Positions 33,856 to 43,847 of a stretch of DNA of 64,000 bases are shown piece by piece; the stretch's first letter is position 1; each line of letters opens with the position of its first letter. The notes below the pieces were generated by a model. That model was not told where the DNA came from. It did not search any database and worked only from the letters and a program-made list of their open reading frames with translations. The translations under genes and the position numbers were made by a program. Origin of the DNA: an uncultured Acetobacteroides sp. (GTDB lineage: Bacteria; Bacteroidota; Bacteroidia; Bacteroidales; ZOR0009); contig NZ_OY782755.1 in NCBI RefSeq assembly GCF_963678165.1, forward strand, positions 2,542,001-2,606,000, written 5' to 3'.

Positions 33856-35250
33856 ATGAGCTATAGAGTAGAACGAGATTCGATGGGCGAAGTGCCCGTT
33901 CCGTCCGACCACCTTTGGGGAGCGCAAACGCAGCGCTCGCTGCAGCATTTTGCCATTGGCGGCGAAGGCGCCACCATGCCCATAGAGGTAATCCACGCCC
34001 TGGCGCTGGTAAAGCGCGTCGCCGCCGAGAGCAGCTGCGAGCTGGGGGTGCTGCCGGGCTGGAAGATGGAGCTGATCGTGCAAGCGGCAAAGGAGATCGA
34101 AGAAGGGAAGCACGACGCTGAATTCCCCCTAAAGGTTTGGCAGACCGGATCGGGCACCCAAACCAACATGAACGTCAACGAGGTGATCGCCAACCGCTGC
34201 CAGCAGCTCTTTGGGGAGCCGCTCGACGCGCCGCACCGCATCATCCACCCCAACGACGACGTCAACCTGGCGCAATCGTCGAACGACGTGTTCCCAACGG
34301 CCATGTCCATCGCCACGTACGCCATCATCGAGCAGCAGCTACGGCCCAAGCTCCTCCGCCTACGCGCTGCGCTGCACCAAAAGGCCGAACAGCTTGCTAG
34401 CATCGTCAAGATCGGGCGCACCCACACCATGGATGCCACCCCCATCACGCTCGGCATGGAGTTTTCGGGGTACGCCTCGCAGCTCGACCATGGGCTGGAG
34501 GCCATCGAGGCCGCACTGCCGCATGCTGCCGAGCTGGCGCTCGGAGGAACAGCCGTAGGCACCGGCCTAAACGCCCCCAAGGGGTTTGCACAGCTGGTTG
34601 CCCAAAAGCTGGCAAGGGAAACGGGCTATCCGTTCGTCTCGGCGCCCAACAAGTTCGAGGCGCTTGCCACCTCCGACTCGATGGTTGCCGTACATTCCGC
34701 ATTCCGAGCGGTTGCAGTCTCCCTAATGAAAGTAGCGAACGACATTCGGCTCCTCGGATCGGGGCCACGGTCGGGCATCGGCGAGCTGCTGCTCCCCGCC
34801 AACGAGCCGGGCTCGTCCATAATGCCCGGAAAGGTGAACCCAACGCAGAGCGAGGCGCTCACCATGGTCTGCGCCCAGGTAATGGGCAACGATGTGGCCG
34901 TTGGCGTAGGCGGGGCGGGCGGCCATTTCGAGCTCAACGTGTTCCGCCCAATGATAATCCTCAACGTGCTCTCCTCCGCCCGCCTGCTGGCAGACGCCTG
35001 CGAGTCGTTTAACGTGCACTGCATCGCCGGAATCGAGCCAAACCTGCCGCGCATCCAGCAGCACCTCAACGAATCGCTGATGCTGGTCACCGCCCTTTCG
35101 CCGCACATCGGCTACGAGAAGGCCGCGGCCATTGCCCACAAGGCGCTGCACGAAGGATTAACGCTGCGGCAGGCCGCACTAGCCCTGGGCTACGTTACCG
35201 CCGAGGAATTCGACCGCTGGGTACGACCGGAGGATATGCTCGGGAGCTAG
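33856..35250 (+). CDS. fumC: Fumarate hydratase, class II
   Basis: 464 residues; interconverts fumarate and malate in the citric-acid cycle or its reductive branch. Signatures: [40 protein letters not shown] (catalytic His region) and the superfamily loop [15 protein letters not shown]. No iron-sulphur cysteines are needed, as usual for class II. The gene is visibly richer in G and C than its neighbours, with GCC/GAG/CTG-type codons, so it may have come by transfer or reflect strong codon selection. Confidence 0.96.
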   Translation: MSYRVERDSMGEVPVPSDHLWGAQTQRSLQHFAIGGEGATMPIEVIHALALVKRVAAESSCELGVLPGWKMELIVQAAKEIEEGKHDAEFPLKVWQTGSGTQTNMNVNEVIANRCQQLFGEPLDAPHRIIHPNDDVNLAQSSNDVFPTAMSIATYAIIEQQLRPKLLRLRAALHQKAEQLASIVKIGRTHTMDATPITLGMEFSGYASQLDHGLEAIEAALPHAAELALGGTAVGTGLNAPKGFAQLVAQKLARETGYPFVSAPNKFEALATSDSMVAVHSAFRAVAVSLMKVANDIRLLGSGPRSGIGELLLPANEPGSSIMPGKVNPTQSEALTMVCAQVMGNDVAVGVGGAGGHFELNVFRPMIILNVLSSARLLADACESFNVHCIAGIEPNLPRIQQHLNESLMLVTALSPHIGYEKAAAIAHKALHEGLTLRQAALALGYVTAEEFDRWVRPEDMLGS

Positions 35251-35353
35251 CGGCCGCAGCCGGTAAACGAAATGGGGCACCGCGTTACCATAAAGTGCTG
35301 GATAATACGGCAAATTTCCGCACATCCGTGGTTAAAGCCCCAAAGAATAGCGC

Positions 35354-35361
35354 TACTTTTG
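35354..35361 (+). promoter_or_regulatory. -7 box of the serine hydrolase gene
   Basis: TACTTTTG matches the TAnnTTTG box, 46 bp before the start codon. Confidence 0.45.
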
Positions 35362-35406
35362 GGCGTTCATTCGAAATCATTACCGTATTAATACTTACTA
35401 TACCAC

Positions 35407-36612
35407 ATGAGAGCGCTTTTCCTTCTACTAGCACTACTCGCCATCGGGCAGTCCAGCCTTGCCCTCGACCAGGAGAAAACCGACAAGCTAACCCAGGCGC
35501 TAGGCAAGCTATGCAAGGGCGGAACCATTAAGGGATTTGCCGTAGCCGTGGTTAACCCCGACAGCCTTATCTACGCCAACGGATTCGGTTACGCCAACGT
35601 CGATGAAGGAACGCTCTATACCCCCAACACCATTCAGCCTATCGCGTCGGTTAGCAAGCTTTTCATCGGGGCTTCGCTGATGAAGGCGCAGGAGCTGGGA
35701 CTACTGCGCCTAGACGACGACGTGAACAAGTATCTCCCCTTTAAGCTGGTAAACCCACACCATCCCAACGAAATTATCACCCTCAGGCAGCTGGCCATGC
35801 ACACCTCCGGCATAAAGGACACCAAGAACTACGAAAAAACGTACGTCTTCGACGAAACAATCCCCCCCATTTACAAGTCGGAACCCATAGGCGCCAAAAG
35901 AATTCTGATGAAACAGTATGTCGACCTGTACAACTCCAACACCCGCATGCCCATGGTGGAGTTTCTTAAGCGCATCTACTGCAGCGACGGCGAATGGTAC
36001 GACAAAGATTGCTTCAGCAAGGATAAACCAGGGGCGCACTACGAGTATAGCAACTGCGGAGCCGCCCTTGCCGCGCTGGCCATCGAGGGCGCTTCGCACA
36101 TGAAGTACTCCTCCTTCGTGCAGGCCAACATCATTAACCCCCTTGGGATACAAAATACGGGCTGGGCGATGAACCAGTTCGATGCCAACGAAAAGGCATC
36201 GCTCTACCTCTCCGGCACTCAGATCCCCACCTACGAGCTAATCACCTATCCCGACGGAGGCTTTGCCACCAGCATCGTAGAGTTCAGCAAATTCTTCCGC
36301 GCTGCCATGCAGGGGTACACCGGCCGGAAGAATATCCTTTCGCCAGCCAGCTACCGCGAGATGCTATCAGCACAGCCGGCATCCCATTCGGAGAACGGGA
36401 TATTCTGGGAGGTTAAGCCTAAGGTTATTGGGCACTCCGGCGCCGATCCTGGCGTCAGAACGCTCGCCTACTTCTACAAGGAGACACTCACAGGCTACCT
36501 GCTCTTCTTCAACACCAGCGATACCAAAACCATTTCAACCGAGATCAACGAAATCTTCAAGCTCCTCAAGGATGCATACCAGCCAGCGACAGCAGCACAG
36601 GAGGTTCACTAG
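35407..36612 (+). CDS. Serine hydrolase of the beta-lactamase/PBP4-like family
   Basis: 401 residues with a signal peptide (MRALFLLLALLAIGQSSLA). The catalytic SxxK motif is SVSK (Ser81, Lys84). The YxN motif is YSN in HYEYSNCGAAL. The third motif is HSGADPG near the C-terminus (in place of KTG). These are class-C-type family features; members act as esterases, peptidases or beta-lactamase-like enzymes. Exported, stand-alone. Substrate cannot be assigned. Confidence 0.87.
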   Translation: MRALFLLLALLAIGQSSLALDQEKTDKLTQALGKLCKGGTIKGFAVAVVNPDSLIYANGFGYANVDEGTLYTPNTIQPIASVSKLFIGASLMKAQELGLLRLDDDVNKYLPFKLVNPHHPNEIITLRQLAMHTSGIKDTKNYEKTYVFDETIPPIYKSEPIGAKRILMKQYVDLYNSNTRMPMVEFLKRIYCSDGEWYDKDCFSKDKPGAHYEYSNCGAALAALAIEGASHMKYSSFVQANIINPLGIQNTGWAMNQFDANEKASLYLSGTQIPTYELITYPDGGFATSIVEFSKFFRAAMQGYTGRKNILSPASYREMLSAQPASHSENGIFWEVKPKVIGHSGADPGVRTLAYFYKETLTGYLLFFNTSDTKTISTEINEIFKLLKDAYQPATAAQEVH

Positions 36613-37230
36613 AACAGGAATCGACGTAGCGGTGAACTGGCAGCGCCGAATTCCAAATGACTTGACCGTTACGCAAAGCCTCCAAATCTTTGCCCGAGGC
36701 TAAAAGAATAAAAGCCAAGATTACGGGCCTATAACGGTTTAGGTGAGCAAGTTCTCTCTCCTAAGCACCCATCAACCACCTTACGGTTGTAAGCTAGAGG
36801 TATACTGTTCCACCGCATGCAAACGTGGCGTTATTCAAATTCAATACTTTCGGATTACTGTTCGGCAACCATTATGCGGCATCGGTAAAGGGGGATAAGA
36901 AAGACCTAGGCAGCTTCACCGTAGCCAAAAGCCCATAAGAACTTCAACATAAATAGCCCCAAGAAGGACTCTGGGAGCAAAGGCAATAACAATGAATGGC
37001 TACGAAGTGGCTAGCTGTATTCCACAGCAAACGCACAGCCGCGTCTGCCACCCAACCGAACCGTTATAGAACCCAGACTTCAGGCTAGAAAGAGCCGTCA
37101 TCGGCCTTCGAATAAAAAAATGCAGATAAATTCCCCCTATCCTCTTTATGAAAGCGCAAAACGGTACCCTCCCTCGCCAACATTACGCATCCCAAAGGCA
37201 AAACTCCCTTTTCGTACCACCTCAATAAAA
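36613..37230. other. Non-coding gap
   Basis: Over 600 bp with no supportable gene, repeat or promoter. Short open frames here have poor codon usage. Confidence 0.5.
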
Positions 37231-37254
37231 AAGGGCATCCGAAAACGGATGCCC
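37231..37254 (-). terminator. Terminator of the second RND operon
   Basis: A 9-bp stem (gggcatccg / cggatgccc), AAAA loop, then a T run on the minus strand, 39 bp past the czcA stop. Confidence 0.9.
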
Positions 37255-37292
37255 CTACTTTACAACCTATAAAAAGACCAATGGCGGGGATT

Positions 37293-40200
37293 TCACAACC
37301 CCTTCTTTCTTTCTATCTTTTTCAACCGTTCGCGGTTGTGGATAAGCTTATACACCCACGAGTAGATGATTGGCAGCACCAGCAGCGTCAGAAAGGTGGA
37401 GGTGATGAGCCCGCCAATCACCACAATGGCCAGCGGCTTCTGGCTTTCCGAGCCAATGCCGGTAGATATGGCCGCCGGCAGCAGGCCGATGGCGCCCATT
37501 AGCGCCGTCATCACCACCGGACGAATACGGCTTCGCACACCTTCGCTTACCGATGCCGTTAGCCCCTTGCCCTGCAGCAAATTATTGCGGAAAACGCTGA
37601 TAAGGATAACCCCGTTCTGAATGCAGACCCCAAACAGCGCAATAAAGCCGATGCCGGCGCTGATGCTGAAGTTCATTCGGGTAAGATGCAGCGCCAGTAT
37701 CCCTCCGATAAGGGCAAAAGGCACGTTAAGCAGCGTAAGCATCGCATCCTTTACGTTGCCAAAGGTCATAAACAGCAGAAGAAAGATGGCCAGCAGGCAC
37801 ACGGGCACCACATGGGCCAACGTCGACGAGGCCCGCTGCTGGTTTTCGAACTCGCCGTTCCACGTCATCTCGTAGCCCGATGGCAGCGCGAACGCCTTCG
37901 AGACGTTTCGCTGCGCTTCGGCGATGGTGCTCCCCAAGTCGCGCTCGCGAACCGAGAACTTAACGGCAATGTAGCGCTTGTTGTTGTCGCGGTAGATAAA
38001 CGCAGGCCCGGTAAGCGTGTAGAGCCTCGATATTTCCTTGATCGGCACCATCGATCCGTTCATGGTGGGCACCATTAGGTTCCCGATCTTCTCGTAGGTG
38101 TCGCGGTACTCCTTGGGGTAGCGCACGCGGATGTCGAATCGGCGTTCGCCCTCGTAGAGCTGCGTTGCCGCCTTGCCGCCCAGCGCTGTTTCTATCACCG
38201 AATTGGCATCGGCGGTGCTCACGCCGTAAAGCGCCATCTTCTGCTGGTCGAGTTCAACGCGGAATTCGGGCTGACCGAGGTTCTTAAGGATACCAAGGTC
38301 GTCGATTCCTCGTATATTTTTGATGGTATCCTTGGCCTTACGCGCCAGCGAGTCGAGCACCTTGAAGTCGGGCCCGTAGATCTTGATGGCCAGCGCCCCG
38401 TTTACCCCCGCCACGGCCTCCTCCACGTTGTCGCGGATGGGCTGCGAGTAGTTGAATACAATTCCGGGGAACGCCTTAAGCTTGTTGTCCATCTCCTGGA
38501 TGAGCTCATCCTCGGTGATGTGCCGCTTCCACTCCCCCTTCGGCTTCAGGTCCACCTGAATCTGCACGTTGAAGAAGCCCTTGGGATCGGTACCGTCGTT
38601 GGTTCGCCCAATTTGGCTGAGGGTCTGCTTCACCTCGGGGAAGCTGTCGAGGATATCCACCATCTGGTCGCTAACCTTCTTGGCGCTTTGCAGGCTGATG
38701 CTCATGGGCAGCTCGGCCTCTACCCAAAGCGCTCCCTCGTTGAGCGGAGGGATAAACTCGGTTCCCAGCAGCTTAACGCTAAGGAAGGTTGCCAACAAAA
38801 TGCCAAAGGCAGCCATTACCGCCAGCCTCGAGTTGCGGTTTACCCAGTAGAATGCCGCCATAATGTTGCGCTCGAAGAAGCGAACAATGGGGTTGTTCTT
38901 CTCCTTAACGTTCTTCTTCAGCAAAACGCTGCTCAACGCAGGTACAAAGGTGAGCGTTAGGATCAGCGCACCGAGCAGGGCAAAGCCTAGGGTCCACGCC
39001 AGCGGAGAAAACATCTTGCCCTCCACCTTTTGGAAGGCGAAGATGGGCACTAGGCAGGTTAGAATGATAATCTTGCTGAAGAAGATAGCCTTTCCCATCT
39101 CAGTTCCCACATTTTTGATGAGCCCCAACTTAGTGAGCTTGTTGTATCGCTCCATGCCAACCTCCTTGGCCAGCGCGTCGAGCGCGACAAACATCCCTTC
39201 CACCATCACCACCGATCCATCGATGATGATACCGAAGTCTACAGCCCCCATCGACATCAAGTTGGCCGACATTCCCTTTATCTTCATGCAGATAAAGGCA
39301 AACAGGAGCGCCAGCGGGATAACCAGCCCCACGGTTAGCGTAGTACGCCAGTCGGCCATAAAGAGGAATACGATAACGGTGACTAGGATAATGCCCTCTA
39401 GCAGGTTATGGATAACGGTATGCGTAGCGTAGTCCATCAGGTTGGTACGGTCGTAGAACACCGAGAGCTGCACATCCTGCGGTTTGAGGCGCTTGTTGAG
39501 TTCGTCCACCTTGGCGTTAATACCCTTCAGAACCTCGGAGGGGTTTTCGCCCTTTCGCATCACCAGAATCCCCTCCACCACATCGTTCTCCTTGTCGCGG
39601 GTAACCCAGCCTAGGCGGGGAAGTCCCGTTTCGCGAACTTGGGCGACATCCTTCACCAAAATGGGCACACCGTTATCCTTTTTGATGAGCACATTCTCGA
39701 TATCGGGGATATTCTTGAGCAAGCCAATGCCGCGCACCACGTAGTACTGGCCGTTCTTCTCGATAACATCGCCGCCCACGTTCACGTTGCTGCGCTGAAC
39801 CGCCTGGTACACGTCGAGCGCGGTAAGCCCATACTGCGATAACAGCTCAGGTCGGGTGTCTAGCTCAAAGCACTTTTCCTCTCCACCAAAGCTATTCACC
39901 TCGGCCACCCCGGGCACCTGACGGAACTCGCGATCGAGCACCCAATCCTGAATGGCCGTTAGCTCGCGAATATTCTTGGTGTGGCTTTTTAATGTATACC
40001 GATAGATTTCGCCTGTTGGCCCGTATGGAGGCTGTACCTCTGGCTTAACTCCTTCGGGCAAATCAACGTTTGCCAACCGGCTCATCACCTGCTGTCGGGC
40101 AAACGCGTCGTCAACGCCATCGTCGAAGATGATGCAGATATAGCTTAGACCAAAAGTGTTGGTCGACCGAAGGCTGACCTTTTTCTGCACAGAAGCCAGC

Positions 40201-40430
40201 CCTGCCTCAAGGGGAATACTCACAAACTTCTCCATCTCCTCGGCGCTGCGCCCAGCCCATTGCGAGATGATAATGATCTGCGTATTGGTTACATCGGGAA
40301 ATGTCTCAATTGGCGTGTTCTGATAGGTTATGAACCCAATCACCGCCAGTATCCCCGTAAGGAAAAAGATAAAGTAGCGGTGGTGGAGCGAAAATATGAT
40401 GACTCGTTTAATAAGCGTATTCATGCTCAA
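37293..40430 (-). CDS. Heavy-metal RND efflux pump, CzcA/CusA type
   Basis: 1045 residues, full length for HME-family RND pumps. N-terminal helix (YFIFFLTGILAVIGFI), FPDVTNTQIIIISQW porter start, TM4 signature AVDFGIIIDGSVVMVEG, and a second TM half ending with VLPIIYSWVYKLIHNRERLKK. It exports a metal ion using the proton gradient. Unlike the 7.7-12.1 kb pump it is not fused to a channel; channel and adaptor are separate genes upstream. It follows czcB by 43 bp. The two pumps are clearly different proteins, so the cell has at least two metal systems here. Confidence 0.94.
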   Translation of the reverse strand: MSMNTLIKRVIIFSLHHRYFIFFLTGILAVIGFITYQNTPIETFPDVTNTQIIIISQWAGRSAEEMEKFVSIPLEAGLASVQKKVSLRSTNTFGLSYICIIFDDGVDDAFARQQVMSRLANVDLPEGVKPEVQPPYGPTGEIYRYTLKSHTKNIRELTAIQDWVLDREFRQVPGVAEVNSFGGEEKCFELDTRPELLSQYGLTALDVYQAVQRSNVNVGGDVIEKNGQYYVVRGIGLLKNIPDIENVLIKKDNGVPILVKDVAQVRETGLPRLGWVTRDKENDVVEGILVMRKGENPSEVLKGINAKVDELNKRLKPQDVQLSVFYDRTNLMDYATHTVIHNLLEGIILVTVIVFLFMADWRTTLTVGLVIPLALLFAFICMKIKGMSANLMSMGAVDFGIIIDGSVVMVEGMFVALDALAKEVGMERYNKLTKLGLIKNVGTEMGKAIFFSKIIILTCLVPIFAFQKVEGKMFSPLAWTLGFALLGALILTLTFVPALSSVLLKKNVKEKNNPIVRFFERNIMAAFYWVNRNSRLAVMAAFGILLATFLSVKLLGTEFIPPLNEGALWVEAELPMSISLQSAKKVSDQMVDILDSFPEVKQTLSQIGRTNDGTDPKGFFNVQIQVDLKPKGEWKRHITEDELIQEMDNKLKAFPGIVFNYSQPIRDNVEEAVAGVNGALAIKIYGPDFKVLDSLARKAKDTIKNIRGIDDLGILKNLGQPEFRVELDQQKMALYGVSTADANSVIETALGGKAATQLYEGERRFDIRVRYPKEYRDTYEKIGNLMVPTMNGSMVPIKEISRLYTLTGPAFIYRDNNKRYIAVKFSVRERDLGSTIAEAQRNVSKAFALPSGYEMTWNGEFENQQRASSTLAHVVPVCLLAIFLLLFMTFGNVKDAMLTLLNVPFALIGGILALHLTRMNFSISAGIGFIALFGVCIQNGVILISVFRNNLLQGKGLTASVSEGVRSRIRPVVMTALMGAIGLLPAAISTGIGSESQKPLAIVVIGGLITSTFLTLLVLPIIYSWVYKLIHNRERLKKIERKKGL

Positions 40431-40473
40431 TCGTTTTTTAGCCTATAAATGTGTTTTTGTCGGGATCGGAGAA

Positions 40474-41580
40474 CTACTCCATCTTCTCCTTAAGTTGGTT
40501 GTAAACCAGCAGCTGGTTTTGGGTGATAACCTTCTCGCCGGCCGACAGCCCCGAACTGATGTAACACGCATCTCCAACGGTTTTGAGCACCGTTACCGGG
40601 CGAATGCTATAGTGCGAGCGATCCTTGATCACCACCACAAAGTTTTTGCCGTTCTCGCTCAGCAATGCCGAAGCGCTAACCTCCAAGCCCACCTTCGATT
40701 CCTTCTTCGACACAAACACATCGGCGTACATGCCAGGCTTCAGCAGCATGTCCTTATTAGGGATAACGATCTTCACCTTCATCACCTTGCTCACGGGGTC
40801 GAGCACGCTCGAAGCCTTGTCCACCTTGCCGCTAAAGATTCTATCCGGATAACTCAGCGTCCTCACCTTAGCGCTAAAGCCCACGCCAACGTTGGCAATG
40901 TCGCGCTCAAAGACGTTAGCCCAGATCCAAACGTTGTCCAACGCCGCCACCGTAAAGAGGCTGGCCCCATTATCCGTGCGGATGAAGCTACCCTCCGAGA
41001 TATTGCGCTCTACGATAAAACCACTTATTGGCGATTTGATAGCGTAGGTCCCCCCCGACTTGGCAGCGCCACCTCCATTAATGCTCAGCTGCGAGCTGAT
41101 CTTGCTCACCGCCGATCGCGCCTTCTGAACGTTATTACGCGCCTCTTGATAGTCGCGCTCGCTCGACAATCCGCTGTGGTACATCCCCTCCACGTTTTGC
41201 AGGTTGCGCTGTGCGGTTGCCAAATCGGCCTTAGCGCCTTCCAGATCGCTGTATCCGCCAGCAATATCGGCGCTTTTGATAACGGCAAGCACCTGCCCTT
41301 TCGATACCCTATCGCCCAGCGAGGCCTTTACATGCAAAACCTGACCACTGTTGGAGGGATATATCTTTGCCATCTTGTTTTCGTCGCAGCCCACCTCTCC
41401 AGTAAGCTTTAGCGCATCCTCAATGGGAGCCATCCGAACGGTATCGATGGCTATCATGCTCATCAGCGTGTCGCTAAGAGCCTCTGCCTTCTTGCTGCTG
41501 CTCTCGGCGCTCTTACTATGCGAGCACGATGCTAAGGAGATCGCAACAATCCCTGCTATTCCTAGATATGAATACTTCAT
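40474..41580 (-). CDS. RND efflux adaptor, CzcB type, lipoprotein
   Basis: 368 residues. A lipobox (AISLASC) gives lipid anchoring. The barrel-sandwich halves are IYPSNSGQVLHVKASLGDRVSKGQVLAVI and YAIKSPISGFIVERNISEGSF in shortened form, with a coiled-coil hairpin of about 50 residues between them. The beta-barrel and C-terminal domain follow (IWANVFERDIANVGVGF). It links the CzcA pump to the CzcC channel. It starts 94 bp after czcC and ends 43 bp before czcA. Confidence 0.9.
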   Translation of the reverse strand: MKYSYLGIAGIVAISLASCSHSKSAESSSKKAEALSDTLMSMIAIDTVRMAPIEDALKLTGEVGCDENKMAKIYPSNSGQVLHVKASLGDRVSKGQVLAVIKSADIAGGYSDLEGAKADLATAQRNLQNVEGMYHSGLSSERDYQEARNNVQKARSAVSKISSQLSINGGGAAKSGGTYAIKSPISGFIVERNISEGSFIRTDNGASLFTVAALDNVWIWANVFERDIANVGVGFSAKVRTLSYPDRIFSGKVDKASSVLDPVSKVMKVKIVIPNKDMLLKPGMYADVFVSKKESKVGLEVSASALLSENGKNFVVVIKDRSHYSIRPVTVLKTVGDACYISSGLSAGEKVITQNQLLVYNQLKEKME

Positions 41581-41674
41581 AGTAGCATTAATTTAGTTTT
41601 CGGAACACCTCAGCAAGCCCAACCAGTGGATTTCGCATCTGAGGTATCGCGTATTAATGAATGGTTTTACTTAG

Positions 41675-42934
41675 TTACTTAACGATAGATGCCCCAACAT
41701 GGAAGTTCAACTCCTCCTTGGCAAGCTGGTACTTCATCCACCTGTCGTTCCAGTCAAGACGATTCTCCTTGTAGCTGTCGTAGAGATCGAGGAACTCCAC
41801 CAGGCTCATGTTGTGGCGTAGGTACTGCCCCTTTGCCGCATCAATAAGGCCCTTGTAGCTGGATATAAAGGTCGAATCGGATTTGCCAATAGCCTTTTGG
41901 TACTGTGCCAAGATTTGGTAGCTGCTAGCAATATCCTCAATCGCACGATTAGACTGGGCGTCGAGCTGTGCTTGCGCGGCATTCGCACTTGCCTTTGCCG
42001 CGCTGATGTTTCCCTGATTACGGTTGAAGAAAGGGAGATCGAAGGAGGCTGAAAGTCCAACATACTTCTTTGTTGGTCCTCCAACCCTGTCGTACTGCGC
42101 CCCGAAAGTCACATCGGGAACGGCCAGCGAGCGCTGCATCTTGATGTTCTGCTGCGCCATTAGCAGGTTTTGCTGGGCAATCTGCACGTCTGGTCTATTT
42201 GCCGAGGCACTGTCGATAAGGGCACCAAGCGGAGGCAACGAAATACTCGAGGCTTGCTGCTGCCAACCCTCGTCGAGTATCGGACGGTAAACCTTATGCG
42301 AGGTGTGCAGCAGCAGGTTCAAGTCGTGCTCCAACGCCACCACCTGGGCGCCAACCTCCACCTTCTGGTGCTCTAGCGATTCCTTTAGGGCAACCATGCG
42401 AAGGAAATCTTTTGCGGCAACGTTGCCCTTCTCCTTCTGCTCTTGGTATCCCTTAACAATCGATACGATGGAGCTTAGCTCCTCGTCAAAAAGCAGCTCC
42501 GACTGCTGAAGAAAATAGAGTTGGTAAAAAGTACTAGCAAGCTGATACTTTAGGTTTCGCATCAAGTCGATGTACGAAAGTTCGCTCACCTTATAGCCAA
42601 TCTTTGCCAGCTCGATTTGGTTGCGTCGTTTTCCAGCAATCGAAAAGAGCTGCTGCAGCTGCAGGCTGTACTCTGCCTGATTGCTCATGTCAAAAAACTT
42701 CTTTTTCTCGCCCGAATAAGCTTCACGCGACGCGCTAAACGATGGATTGGCAAACAGCTTCGCCTGCTTTACAAGGGCATCCGCCGCATCCATGTTGTAG
42801 CGCTGGGCTATAAGATCCAAATTGTTCGACAAGAAGTCCTGCTGAACCTTACTTAAGGACACGCTGAGCGTATCCTGAGCCCTGGCATACTCCATGGCCA
42901 AGGCACACAGCAATAGTAACCCTACACGTTTCAT
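41675..42934 (-). CDS. Outer-membrane efflux channel, CzcC type
   Basis: 419 residues with a signal peptide (MKRVGLLLLCALAMEYARA). Two repeated TolC/OEP halves with long helices (SKVQQDFLSNNLDLIAQRYN; ASANRPDVQIAQQNLLMAQQ) and beta segments FGAQYDRVG and VGLSASFDLPFF. It forms the outer-membrane exit duct for the CzcA/CzcB pair encoded next. Confidence 0.9.
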   Translation of the reverse strand: MKRVGLLLLCALAMEYARAQDTLSVSLSKVQQDFLSNNLDLIAQRYNMDAADALVKQAKLFANPSFSASREAYSGEKKKFFDMSNQAEYSLQLQQLFSIAGKRRNQIELAKIGYKVSELSYIDLMRNLKYQLASTFYQLYFLQQSELLFDEELSSIVSIVKGYQEQKEKGNVAAKDFLRMVALKESLEHQKVEVGAQVVALEHDLNLLLHTSHKVYRPILDEGWQQQASSISLPPLGALIDSASANRPDVQIAQQNLLMAQQNIKMQRSLAVPDVTFGAQYDRVGGPTKKYVGLSASFDLPFFNRNQGNISAAKASANAAQAQLDAQSNRAIEDIASSYQILAQYQKAIGKSDSTFISSYKGLIDAAKGQYLRHNMSLVEFLDLYDSYKENRLDWNDRWMKYQLAKEELNFHVGASIVK

Positions 42935-43095
42935 ACGTTTTAAGTTGATTTAAGTGGTCGAATACTCCTGCAACAAACCATGCAGCTGCAACACAAGTAG
43001 CCAGCAGCAGCACACGTAAGCTACAGAACTAAATATTTAATGAAAGACGTAACATGCACCGCATGCAATGATGGAAACAGTGCCAGCAGATACTG

Positions 43096-43473
43096 CTAGC
43101 AAACGGAAGGAGGTGGAGTGATGATATCCGTATAGCACCCCGAAATAGCGCTATCGTTTATATAAGCAAACGAGAGTTGCGTAGCACTACCGCAGCATAT
43201 CTGACAAAAAGATCGAATGGCAGGATCTTTCTTGATAACCTGATGATGGTTCTTATGTGTTAGCTGACGTTTATGCCTCTTTAGGTGATGGAGGAGCAGC
43301 TGAGCAATCGTTGCATCATGCCCTGTGGAGATAGAAGAGTGTTTACTCGAATGGCAGAAGGGACACTGATCATAGCTATTCAAATCGTAAACAGCAGGAA
43401 TAAAAAGGTAGACAATCGTGTAGAACACGAATCCCAAAAACACCCTACTCAATACTGTTCTATTATCCCGCAT
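43096..43473 (-). CDS. Small Cys/His-rich membrane protein at the head of the second RND operon
   Basis: 125 residues. One membrane helix (about 10-27) is followed by ligand-rich segments: CPFCHSSKHSS (Cys37, Cys40), a histidine-rich stretch (LLHHLKRHKRQLTHKNHH) and CQICCG (Cys90, Cys93, Cys94). It resembles the DUF6660-like gene of the first RND operon in position, size and composition, but not clearly in sequence. Probably a periplasmic metal-binding accessory; no family name. Confidence 0.72.
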   Translation of the reverse strand: MRDNRTVLSRVFLGFVFYTIVYLFIPAVYDLNSYDQCPFCHSSKHSSISTGHDATIAQLLLHHLKRHKRQLTHKNHHQVIKKDPAIRSFCQICCGSATQLSFAYINDSAISGCYTDIITPPPSVC

Positions 43474-43494
43474 TCGTAACTCTTACTGTTGCCA

Positions 43495-43502
43495 CAAAGG
43501 TA
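43495..43502 (-). promoter_or_regulatory. -7 box of the second RND operon
   Basis: TACCTTTG on the minus strand, 21 bp before the small Cys/His gene. Confidence 0.6.
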
Positions 43503-43790
43503 TCTACAGTGTTTCAACATTAACACTCCAATCTGTTCCTATTAGTATTCTTTAATCAATAGATAAGGCATTACAAAAAATGTAAAACGCAAAAGAGAGA
43601 CAACTTAAATTGCGATCAACCCTTTACACAACTAGAAAAATCAGCCATTAACAAAGTGTAAACAAAACCTAAGCTAAACCCAAGGGCCAAAAGTTACACC
43701 AATCTCTCAGATGGAATCTTCACAGATAGTCGTGAAACTCATATTAGAGCATAAACTATCATGAGAAAACAATCCAAAAGCATAAAAACA
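43503..43790. other. AT-rich intergenic region
   Basis: Almost 300 bp between divergent units; apart from the -33 region of the RND promoter nothing else is seen. Confidence 0.5.
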
Positions 43791-43823
43791 GAAAGCCCAT
43801 CGAGGATCATCCCGATGGGCTTT
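43791..43823 (-). terminator. Terminator of the DUF6588-like gene
   Basis: An 11-bp stem (aaagcccatcg / cgatgggcttt) 25 bp past the stop codon. Confidence 0.8.
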
Positions 43824-43847
43824 CGTCATATCTTAAAGGACCTGCTA

